Positions 56,846 through 64,000 of a DNA stretch of 64,000 bases are shown here, piece by piece; position 1 is the first letter of the stretch, and every line of letters starts with the position of its first letter. A program made the position numbers and the translations under genes. A model generated the notes under the pieces. The model was not told the DNA's origin. It saw nothing but the letters and a program-made list of their open reading frames with translations, and searched no databases. Origin of the DNA: Methanobacterium bryantii (GTDB lineage: Archaea; Methanobacteriota; Methanobacteria; Methanobacteriales; Methanobacteriaceae); contig NZ_LMVM01000041.1 of the NCBI RefSeq assembly GCF_002287175.1, positions 1 to 64,000 of the forward strand. Reading direction: 5' to 3'.

Positions 56846-57328
56846 ATGACTAGAGCATACACAAGAAAAGACTATATAAGAAAAATTCCTGGCTCCAGGA
56901 TAGTTCAATATGATATGGGGAACCTTTCAGCAGAATTCCCTTTGACAGTAAGTCTAGCGGTTAAAAAACCGACACAATTATCTCACAATGCATTAGAAGC
57001 AGCAAGGATCGCTTCAAACAAGTATATGCAGCGAAGGGCAGGTAGAATGGGTTACCATCTTAAAATAAGGGTGTACCCACACCACATAGTGCGTGAAAAC
57101 CCAATGGCAACCGGTGCAGGTGCTGACAGGGTTCAGGACGGTATGAGAAAAGCATTCGGAAAACCAGTAAGCTCCGTTGCTATCGTGGATGCCGGCCAAA
57201 AGATTATAACAATACACACAAACAAAAGATACTTCAAAGATGCAAAAATGGCATTAAAAAGAGCTGCAATGAAATTCCCTGTTCCATGTAGAATTGTTGT
57301 TGATAAGGGCGAAGAACTAATTAAATAG
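56846..57328 (+). CDS. rpl10e: Ribosomal protein L10e
   Basis: This 160-residue protein is the archaeal/eukaryotic L10e (uL16), a large-subunit protein at the tRNA entry region. The N-terminus TRAYTRKDYIRKIPGSRI and the loop QRRAGRMGYHLKIRVYPHHIVRENPMATGAGADR are diagnostic, though I quote only pieces. GAGGAGG precedes the ATG, and a TATA box GTATATAT lies at 56782-56789. It is 13 nt upstream of ppsA. Confidence 0.97.
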   Translation: MTRAYTRKDYIRKIPGSRIVQYDMGNLSAEFPLTVSLAVKKPTQLSHNALEAARIASNKYMQRRAGRMGYHLKIRVYPHHIVRENPMATGAGADRVQDGMRKAFGKPVSSVAIVDAGQKIITIHTNKRYFKDAKMALKRAAMKFPVPCRIVVDKGEELIK

Positions 57329-57341
57329 AAGAGTGTTTAGC

Positions 57342-59639
57342 ATGAAGCTTGTCGAATTTTTTGAAGAACTAGGTAAAGAGGATGTGGATGTTGCAGGTGG
57401 AAAAGGTGCAAACCTGGGAGAATTAACAAATGCCGGAATTAATGTACCTCCAGGATTTGTTATAACCTCTGAAACCTACGATAAATTTATAAAAGAAACA
57501 GGTATCTTTGATGAAATAATGAGCATTCTTGATGCTATAGATGTAAATGATACAAAAGAACTTCAAGGAGCTTCAGCAAGGATAAAAGAAATAATAATGA
57601 AAGCGTATGTACCTGATGACATACGAACAACTATAATTGAAGCTTATAATGCATTATGCCAGAGAATTGGTAAAGAAAATGCATTTGTTGCAATAAGGTC
57701 TTCTGCAACAGCAGAAGATCTTCCTGAAGCTTCATTTGCTGGACAGCAAGATACATTCTTAAATATTAGGGGCCCAGAAGATGTCTTGATTTATGTACAA
57801 AAATGTTGGGCATCTTTATTCGAATCCCGAGCTATTTTTTACAGGGAAGAAAATAATTTTGATCATTCCAAAGTTTATATTGCTGTAGTTGTTCAGGAAA
57901 TGGTTAATGCCGAAAAAGCAGGAGTAATGTTTACAGTTCACCCATCAACTGGTGAAGAACAGATATTACTTGAAGCTGCATGGGGATTAGGCGAAGCTGT
58001 AGTATCTGGCACCGTTACACCGGATACTTACTGGGTAGATAAGAAAACCGGCAAGGTCTTTAACTGTAATATAAGTGAAAAGAACACCATGTTTACAAAA
58101 GATCCTGATGCTGGAAAGACAGTACAACTGGACGTTCCAGAAGATCTTAAAAACAAAAGGGTTCTAAGTGATGAAGAAATTGCAGCACTTACCAAGCTTG
58201 GTGCAAGGATTCAGGAACACTATGATTTCCCACAGGACACTGAATGGGCAATGGAAAACGGAAGAGTTTTCATGCTCCAGTCCAGACCTATAACTACACT
58301 CGGAATGAACAATGGAACCGAAGCAAAAGAAGGTGCTGGAGAAGAAAGGACAATAATCACCAAAGGATTAGGTGCAAGTCCCGGAATGGCTTCAGGTACC
58401 GTTAAAATAGTAAAAGACACAGATGAACTGGATAAAGTAGGAAACGGTGACATACTGGTTACAGTCATGACAACACCTGATATGGTCCCTGCCATGAAAA
58501 GGGCAAACGGAATCATAACTGATGAAGGTGGAGTGACCTGCCATGCAGCAATTGTTTCAAGGGAACTTGGAATATCCTGTGTCGTTGGAACAGGAGATGC
58601 AACAAAAATCCTTAAAGAAAACGAGATGGTAACACTCGATGGAAATAAAGGAATAGTTTACAAGGGCAAATTTGAGGAAGCAGGGAAAAAAGAAGCTGCT
58701 GAAGAACAACCTGCCATGATGGCACAGGCACCTATTTTAACTGTTACAGAAGTTAAAGTCAATGTCAGCATGCCTGAAGCAGCTAAAAAAGCAGCTGCTA
58801 CCGGCGCAGACGGAGTAGGGCTTCTCAGAACTGAACACATGATGTTAACCTCAGGAGTACACCCTAAAAAGTTCATAAATGATGGAAAAGAGGATGAACT
58901 CATAAAAATTCTTGTAGAAAACGTTTTAAAAGTTGCAGACGAATTCTATCCAAAACCAGTTTGGTACAGGACTCTCGACGCACCTACAGATGAATTCATT
59001 TCTCTGGAAGGTGGAGAAGGCGAACCATACGAACATAACCCTATGCTCGGATGGAGAGGTATAAGAAGAGAACTGGACGAGCCTGAAATATTAAGGGCTG
59101 AATTCAAAGCAATTAAGAAACTTCATGAACAAGGCTACACCAACATTGGAATAATGATACCTCTAGTTCAACATCCTGATGAACTCAGAAGAGCTAAACA
59201 AATAGCTGAAGAAGTTGGACTGAAACCTCAAAAGAATATTGAGTTCGGTATCATGGTTGAAACACCTGGGGCAGCTCTTATAATTGAAGATTTCATTGCT
59301 GAAGGGCTTGACTTTGTAAGCTTTGGAACAAACGACCTTACTCAGTACACACTTGCTATTGACAGAAACAATGAAAACGTTGCAAAACTTTACTCTGAAG
59401 GGCATCCTGCAGTTTTAAAACTCTTAGTTCGAGTTATAAAAATCTGTAACGAGGCAGGAGTTAAAACAAGTATCTGCGGACAGGCTGGAAGTATGCCTAA
59501 AATAGTTGAAAAACTTGTAGAGGCTGGAATTGAAAGTGTATCTGCAAATACAGACGCAGTTGCAACTGTAAGGGAAACAGTAGCAAGAGTAGAAAAGAAA
59601 CTTGTCTTAAAAGCTGCAAGAAAAATGATGAGTGAATAA
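57342..59639 (+). CDS. ppsA: Phosphoenolpyruvate synthase
   Basis: This 765-residue enzyme makes PEP from pyruvate and ATP for gluconeogenesis. It has the N-terminal ATP-grasp domain (VGGKGANLGELTNAG near residue 20, IRSSATAEDLPEASFAGQQDTFL), the phosphohistidine domain with GGVTCHAAIVSRELG, and the C-terminal TIM barrel with FGTNDLTQYTLAIDR and SICGQAGS. The family start is the ATG at 57342; a GTG three codons earlier is in frame but less likely. It follows rpl10e by 13 nt. Confidence 0.96.
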   Translation: MKLVEFFEELGKEDVDVAGGKGANLGELTNAGINVPPGFVITSETYDKFIKETGIFDEIMSILDAIDVNDTKELQGASARIKEIIMKAYVPDDIRTTIIEAYNALCQRIGKENAFVAIRSSATAEDLPEASFAGQQDTFLNIRGPEDVLIYVQKCWASLFESRAIFYREENNFDHSKVYIAVVVQEMVNAEKAGVMFTVHPSTGEEQILLEAAWGLGEAVVSGTVTPDTYWVDKKTGKVFNCNISEKNTMFTKDPDAGKTVQLDVPEDLKNKRVLSDEEIAALTKLGARIQEHYDFPQDTEWAMENGRVFMLQSRPITTLGMNNGTEAKEGAGEERTIITKGLGASPGMASGTVKIVKDTDELDKVGNGDILVTVMTTPDMVPAMKRANGIITDEGGVTCHAAIVSRELGISCVVGTGDATKILKENEMVTLDGNKGIVYKGKFEEAGKKEAAEEQPAMMAQAPILTVTEVKVNVSMPEAAKKAAATGADGVGLLRTEHMMLTSGVHPKKFINDGKEDELIKILVENVLKVADEFYPKPVWYRTLDAPTDEFISLEGGEGEPYEHNPMLGWRGIRRELDEPEILRAEFKAIKKLHEQGYTNIGIMIPLVQHPDELRRAKQIAEEVGLKPQKNIEFGIMVETPGAALIIEDFIAEGLDFVSFGTNDLTQYTLAIDRNNENVAKLYSEGHPAVLKLLVRVIKICNEAGVKTSICGQAGSMPKIVEKLVEAGIESVSANTDAVATVRETVARVEKKLVLKAARKMMSE

Positions 59640-59655
59640 ACACTCATTTTTTACT
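59628..59655 (+). terminator. Terminator of ppsA
   Basis: ATGAGTG (59628-59634) pairs with CACTCAT (59641-59647) across AATAAA, and a T run follows to 59652. The left arm is in the last codons of ppsA and the loop contains its stop. Confidence 0.7.
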
Positions 59656-59964
59656 TATTTTTTTTATAATTGGTTTGAATTTTTCAAAATTTTTGCTTAA
59701 AAATCGAAGATTTTTTTTAACCCAAAATTCAATAGAATTTTAGAAAATACTATTGGTATTTTGTAATATTTTCTCAACTTTAAATTATTACAAGGTAAAA
59801 TTTAATGTTTGAAAAACTATATGTTTTTTTGAACTTTCAAAGATGTCAAATCAAATAATTTGAAGTTGAGAAAATTCATAGAATTTTCGAACCTTAAAAT
59901 CTGCCAAATTTTTGATTTGACAGATTTTAAAGTTTATATAACAATTATTTTTCAGGGAGTTAAA
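59656..59964. other. Hairpin-rich gap before mfnA
   Basis: This AT-rich gap holds AAAATTC/GAATTTT hairpins at 59724-59741 and 59871-59887, and a stronger one at 59894-59930: TTAAAATCTG pairs with CAGATTTTAA, with an inner CAAAT/ATTTG pairing. The mfnA TATA box TTTATATA (59933-59940) follows at once. The mfnA transcript probably starts within a few bases of the ATG. No gene was seen here. Confidence 0.55.
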
Positions 59965-61194
59965 ATGGATAAAAAAGGAATCACAAAACAGGAAATATCT
60001 GAAAAACTCAAAGAATTTAAAGGGGAGGACATGACCTACCGATCAGGAAGAATTCTGGGTTCAATGTGCACATGTCCTCATGAAGTCGGCCTTGAAGCAT
60101 ATAAAATGTTTCTAGAGTCTAATCTAGGTGATTCCGGATTATTTAAAGGTACCCGGAAGATGGAGAAAGAAGTAATCCAGATGCTCGGAAACCTTCTTGG
60201 TAAAGAAGACGTTTGCGGGCATATCATAACTGGCGGCACTGAAGCAAACATAATGGCAATGAGGGCGGCAAGAAATTCAAGCAACATTAAAGATCCAGAG
60301 ATAATTGTTCCTAAATCTGCTCATTTTTCCTTTAAAAAAGCAGCAGATATGCTGTGCCTGAAGCTCAGGGAAGCAGAACTCGATGAAAACTATAGGGTAG
60401 ATGTAAATTCTGTAAAAGAGCTTATATCAGATAAAACTGTGGCGGTAGTTGGTATTGCTGGAACAACTGAACTTGGTGTGATTGATCCTATAGAAGAGCT
60501 TTCCAAACTGTGCCGGGAAGAAAATATTTACCTGCACGTTGATGCAGCATTTGGAGGATTCACAATCCCATTTTTAGGTCTTAGCGGCCGTGATCTTCCT
60601 AAATTTGATTTTTCACTTGAAGGGGTTTCTTCTATTACTATAGACCCTCATAAAATGGGTCTTGCGCCAATTCCAACTGGCGGAATTATCTTTAGAGATA
60701 GGAGTTATCTTGAAAGCATAAGCACTGAAACACCTTACCTTACAGATAAGGAACAGTTTACAATTGTAGGTACCAGAACAGGTGCATCTACCGCTGCAAC
60801 ATGGGCACTGCTCAAATACTTTGGAAAAGAAGGGTACTGTTCCATTGCTAAAAAATGTATGGAAGTTACAGAATACTTAGCGAAAGGAATCAAAGAATCG
60901 GGCTTTAACTTAATGGTTGAGCCTCAATTGAACCTTGTTGCATTTGATTCAAATGAAATAGAGATCGATACTATTGTAGATGAGCTTAAAGAAAAGGGAT
61001 GGGCAGTTTCAGTATCATCTTACCCGCGGGCTATAAGAATTGTAGTAATGCCTCATGTTAAGATAGAACATGTCAAAGAATTTACAGATGACCTATCTAA
61101 GATTCATGCGAAGTATACTTTAGAGAACATACCTCAAAATAATGAAAGGAAAACATCTTTAAAATTAACTAATAAAACACCGCAGGGTAAATAA
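59965..61194 (+). CDS. mfnA: L-tyrosine decarboxylase (methanofuran synthesis)
   Basis: MfnA is a PLP-dependent group II decarboxylase that makes tyramine from tyrosine for methanofuran; it may also decarboxylate aspartate. The 409-residue protein has ITGGTEANIMAMRAAR, HVDAAFGGF and the PLP lysine in TIDPHKMGLAPIPTGG. I chose the ATG at 59965 because AGGGAG and a TATA box precede it and upstream in-frame codons lie in hairpin-rich DNA. The fumarase beta gene begins at the base after its stop. Confidence 0.92.
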   Translation: MDKKGITKQEISEKLKEFKGEDMTYRSGRILGSMCTCPHEVGLEAYKMFLESNLGDSGLFKGTRKMEKEVIQMLGNLLGKEDVCGHIITGGTEANIMAMRAARNSSNIKDPEIIVPKSAHFSFKKAADMLCLKLREAELDENYRVDVNSVKELISDKTVAVVGIAGTTELGVIDPIEELSKLCREENIYLHVDAAFGGFTIPFLGLSGRDLPKFDFSLEGVSSITIDPHKMGLAPIPTGGIIFRDRSYLESISTETPYLTDKEQFTIVGTRTGASTAATWALLKYFGKEGYCSIAKKCMEVTEYLAKGIKESGFNLMVEPQLNLVAFDSNEIEIDTIVDELKEKGWAVSVSSYPRAIRIVVMPHVKIEHVKEFTDDLSKIHAKYTLENIPQNNERKTSLKLTNKTPQGK

Positions 61195-61695
61195 ATGACC
61201 ACAAAAATAATTAAAACACCAGTAACTTGTGACGTAATTGAAGATCTGAAGGTGGGAGACCGGATCGAAATACACGGCAAAATCTACACCGGTAGGGATG
61301 CCGCACTCCCAAAATTGATTAAATCAATTAAAAACGGCGAAAAACTAATTGATATCGATGGTTCTGCTGTAATGCACACTGCAGTAAGTGATGCAGGAAT
61401 ATCTCCCACTACAAGCAACAAAGAAGAAATTGAGGAAAGCATTCCATTTCTTTCAGAGGCAGGGGTGAAAATCCACATTGGAAAAGGTGGGTTAAGCGAA
61501 GATACAATTAAAGCGCTTGATAAATGGGGGTCTATTTTTGTTGTAACCCCTCCTGCTGCAGCCCTCCTTACAAGTAAAGTGGTCTCAAAACAAGTGGCTG
61601 CATTTGAAGAAGAAGGAATGGAGGCAATCCATGAGCTTGTGGTGGATGGGCTTCCGGGTATTGTCGCGATTGCGCATGGGGAGTCTATTTATTAA
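61195..61695 (+). CDS. Fumarate hydratase (class I) beta subunit
   Basis: This 166-residue protein is the beta subunit (C-terminal domain) of a two-subunit class I fumarase, which hydrates fumarate to malate using a [4Fe-4S] cluster on the alpha subunit. The match is GDRIEIHGKIYTGRDAALPKL and the later GLPGIVAIAHGESIY region. The alpha subunit is not in this window. Its ATG touches the stop of mfnA, so the two are translated from one mRNA, an arrangement without an obvious pathway link. Confidence 0.9.
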   Translation: MTTKIIKTPVTCDVIEDLKVGDRIEIHGKIYTGRDAALPKLIKSIKNGEKLIDIDGSAVMHTAVSDAGISPTTSNKEEIEESIPFLSEAGVKIHIGKGGLSEDTIKALDKWGSIFVVTPPAAALLTSKVVSKQVAAFEEEGMEAIHELVVDGLPGIVAIAHGESIY

Positions 61696-61969
61696 ATTTT
61701 AGTGTATATAAAGTTAATATTATTTTTTTAAATTAAGACTAGCAATTAACAAAAGTCCATATCTATTTTTAAGATTTGTATTCTAATTTAGGAGTTCTAG
61801 TAATAATAAAAGTATTACTTTTTAATTAATATTTATAAGAATTAACTGACAATGTTATGGCTTAATTTCAGTTAATTTTATTATAATATGATTATTTCGA
61901 TTAAAAATTTAGTTTAATCACTGTTTTTTGGATTTAAACATTTAATATGAATTTTATTTAATAAATAAT

Positions 61970-63139
61970 GTGACTTGGAGTCGTACTACTCCGGTTGTGG
62001 TTTCTGTTTGTGATGATGCATTTGCAACTTATATAACTGGTGAAATGGATCACAGGATGGGTATGGATGTTATTGGTGATCTGGATAATGTGAGGGCGTT
62101 CCGTTATGCGTGTTCGTCTTCATTTTCGCTTGTGGAGTACTGGGTTGGAAGTGCTTTATTCCCTTCATCTAACTCTACTGATGGTCTTATGGGTAGTGTA
62201 ACTCTGGGTTTGGGTTATATGATGCTTAGTGGTGAACCGTTGGAAATATTTGAGAGTAATGGTTATACTATCATAAGGGCAGTTGGTGATAACCAGAGAC
62301 TATTGATAATTGACCCTGAAACGGGTCTTGTAATGGATTTTGGAGATATAAAACTAAATGATACTATCAGTGGCACCAGATGCTACGGCGACCAGCAAAC
62401 AGAATGGGCCAATGGTTATGGTAATGCAATACTTGATAATGAAGATGTTATTAATGGAGTTATGGAAACTGGTGAAGCAGCGACAGATTTTGGTCAAGGC
62501 AGCGATGAATGGAAAGATGAAGTATTAGGATTTGCAGGCAGCACAGCAATATCTATTGCAGTTTCAGCGGCTCCGCTTTTAATAGCTGCTGGCCCTGTAG
62601 GATGGGCTATTGGGGCCGGCTTGATATTTACAGGATTAGCATGTTCTTATTTTGCAGCGGATTTGGATGAAGAGAAGAGCCCTTCAAATCTTATAAAATT
62701 TGGTTTAAACGTAGTACCTGCGTTTATACCTTTTTTCGGGTTGGAAAGTAATTTTGGTAAGATAGGTTTAAAAACTTTAACGTCTAATAGTATAGGTGGT
62801 AAATTAATTGTTAAAACTGCAACGTCTAAAGGAACTTCAAAAGAGCTTTTTAATATTCCTAAAAATTATGATGGATACGTTATTCAAACTATTAAAGATA
62901 GTGGAAATAATTTGGGGGGAGGATCTATTACCAGTGCACGTTATGTCAATTATGGTTCTCCAGAAGGAGTAGCTAGGCTAACATTTGGATGGACAGAAAA
63001 AGAAAATGTTAGGAATGCGATTACGGATTATGGATTTGATCGTGCTGCATATTTGGTAGATCGGAATAGTGGGGATATAGATGGAGCTTTTGGTTATAAA
63101 AAATATAACAGTGTTTCGGATTATCTTGCAACAGCTTAA
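61970..63139 (+). CDS. 5'-truncated toxin-like or surface protein fragment
   Basis: I do not recognise this 389-residue product, and its start is not convincing: the GTG at 61970 has no ribosome binding site, and the frame opens only a few codons upstream. The N-terminal part (residues 1-140, SRTTPVVVSVCDDAFATY and VGDNQRLLIIDPETG) looks like the end of a larger folded domain. A long hydrophobic stretch follows (residues 184-229), then a soluble C-terminal domain (290-389) with FGYKKYNSVSDYL. This order resembles the C-terminal half of a large surface or polymorphic toxin protein that has lost its front. Confidence 0.5.
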   Translation: MTWSRTTPVVVSVCDDAFATYITGEMDHRMGMDVIGDLDNVRAFRYACSSSFSLVEYWVGSALFPSSNSTDGLMGSVTLGLGYMMLSGEPLEIFESNGYTIIRAVGDNQRLLIIDPETGLVMDFGDIKLNDTISGTRCYGDQQTEWANGYGNAILDNEDVINGVMETGEAATDFGQGSDEWKDEVLGFAGSTAISIAVSAAPLLIAAGPVGWAIGAGLIFTGLACSYFAADLDEEKSPSNLIKFGLNVVPAFIPFFGLESNFGKIGLKTLTSNSIGGKLIVKTATSKGTSKELFNIPKNYDGYVIQTIKDSGNNLGGGSITSARYVNYGSPEGVARLTFGWTEKENVRNAITDYGFDRAAYLVDRNSGDIDGAFGYKKYNSVSDYLATA

Positions 63140-63151
63140 TTGGGTGATTTA

Positions 63152-64000
63152 ATGAATTACAAATATAAACGTATGCTGAAGATTTTGTTTATGATGCCCT
63201 ATGAGATAAATGAATCTGAACGCAAAACTCAGATTCTTCTTTTTATACCTTTTGGTTTGATTATAAGCTTTATTTTTAGTTATATTATTGGAGTTTTAAT
63301 TGGGGGTAATTTTATTTTATTTTTCCCAATTTTTTATCTTATGATAATTGGAATTGCAGTGGTCTTTTATTTTTGGGATAGACTAGATGAAAAATATGGA
63401 ATTACGCCAGTTAGATCATCACAGCTAACGCTATTATATCAAGGTGTTGTAATTTGGTTACTCTGTGTGTCACCTGCATTTTTCTTTGGAATGTTAATGT
63501 TAGGTGTAATGTCTGGAAATATATTTTTTGGTTTGGGCGGTGCTGTTGCTGTTGTTTATCCTATTGTGGGAATGTTTTTGAGGATTAAAACTTTTAGTGA
63601 TGATAGTAGGGTAATTGGTAAGAAGAAGGTAGTTTTACCTGATCGTGAAAGGCCTTTGGTGGTACCCAAGGAGGCTTTACCTGATATTAAATTATCTGGA
63701 AAAGAAGTTACAGAAACAGTTTATGGGTTTGGTTTTTTGCCTATTTCTTATTTTATTATGGCTGAGGCATTGGGAGTTTACACCATAGGAAAAGGATTTT
63801 CAGGTATAAATTCTTATCTTATTAATAGTACTCCTTCTCTGGAATTTATTATTGCTTCGATTGCCATTGGTTTACTCATACAAACAGTGTACTTGTTTCC
63901 GGATAAGCTTAATAAAATTGTCCCTATTGAATTAAGGACTAAAAATGGGTTTTTATTCATGTTTGTAATGGTTTTTGTGTTGTTTGGTATTTCGCAGTTT
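63152..64000 (+). CDS. Multi-span membrane protein, cut by the window end
   Basis: This frame starts with ATG 63152 behind GGGTGAT, 12 nt after the previous stop, and is still open at position 64000 (283 codons). It has about seven hydrophobic segments with a central cytosolic loop (IGKKKVVLPDRERPLVVPKE). I do not recognise the family. The tight spacing to the toxin-like fragment suggests a functional pair, for example an immunity or anchoring partner; that is speculation from context. Confidence 0.7.
   Translation, partial: MNYKYKRMLKILFMMPYEINESERKTQILLFIPFGLIISFIFSYIIGVLIGGNFILFFPIFYLMIIGIAVVFYFWDRLDEKYGITPVRSSQLTLLYQGVVIWLLCVSPAFFFGMLMLGVMSGNIFFGLGGAVAVVYPIVGMFLRIKTFSDDSRVIGKKKVVLPDRERPLVVPKEALPDIKLSGKEVTETVYGFGFLPISYFIMAEALGVYTIGKGFSGINSYLINSTPSLEFIIASIAIGLLIQTVYLFPDKLNKIVPIELRTKNGFLFMFVMVFVLFGISQF

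Noticed and set aside
56793..56846. 17-codon frame ending in TAATG at the rpl10e start (MEDLLSYRPKKVIEEDY)
   Set aside because: The TATA box GTATATAT ends three bases before its ATG, so transcription should start after it. It is probably not translated, although the overlap is neat.

Overview
The window comes from the chromosome of a hydrogenotrophic methanogen of the order Methanobacteriales, most likely the genus Methanobacterium. The evidence is the type I methyl-coenzyme M reductase operon mcrBDCGA followed by the complete mtrEDCBAFGH operon, the mvhDGAB hydrogenase operon, several methanogen-only genes (mmp7, mmp10, mmp14, comB, mfnA, cobY, methanogen-type serS), AT-rich intergenic DNA, archaeal TATA boxes and strong GGAGGTGAT-type ribosome binding sites. 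No rRNA, tRNA, CRISPR array or insertion sequence was seen.

Layout. 0-8.2 kb: a hairpin-repeat patch, a repeated 150-nt non-coding element, a secreted M14-like protein, and a leftward set (GTPBP1-like GTPase, DUF1922, TraB-like, comB, TRAM, PRC-barrel); then a coupled pair ending in mmp7. 8.4-18.2 kb: a membrane phosphoesterase, then a metal/Fe-S cluster: a DUF134 regulator with palindromic operators, three NifX-fold (MTH1175-type) genes plus one decayed copy, two Mrp/Nbp35-type ATPases, a ferredoxin, two MinD ATPases with inserted ferredoxin domains, a radical SAM protein, a cation-efflux/NifX fusion and a DtxR-type regulator. 18.6-24.4 kb: a methyltransferase, a large unknown protein coupled to a LarC2-type nickel-insertion domain, and two leftward radical SAM genes (a B12-binding one and mmp10). 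24.7-36.2 kb: mcr, mtr and mmp14, all rightward. 36.2-42.1 kb: the second copy of the 150-nt element, DUF2795, htpX, cobY, PRC-barrel, HxlR regulator with a Cys/His-rich small protein, fae and sufCB. 42.9-46.9 kb: mvhDGAB. 47.2-61.7 kb: CooT-like protein, pyrC, phospholipase-D-like protein, TmcAL-like ligase, FKBP, zinc-finger membrane protein, serS-pcc1-cooC-like, rpl10e, ppsA, mfnA and a fumarase beta subunit. 61.9-64.0 kb: a 5'-truncated toxin-like fragment and a membrane protein running off the window.

How the genes work together. Mvh supplies electrons from H2 to heterodisulfide reductase (not in the window). Mtr moves the methyl group from methyl-H4MPT to coenzyme M with Na+ export, and Mcr releases methane. 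Mmp10, the B12-radical SAM protein, McrC and Mmp7 are linked to modification or activation of Mcr. ComB and MfnA serve coenzyme M and methanofuran synthesis, and CobY serves the corrinoid of MtrA. SufBC, the Mrp/NifX cluster and the LarC2-like and CooC/CooT-like proteins plausibly feed Fe-S and nickel to these metalloenzymes; that link is inference.

The best candidates for something undescribed are the operator-controlled NifX/Mrp/MinD-ferredoxin cluster, the two-copy 150-nt element with paired ends, and the unknown protein-LarC2 pair beside mcr.
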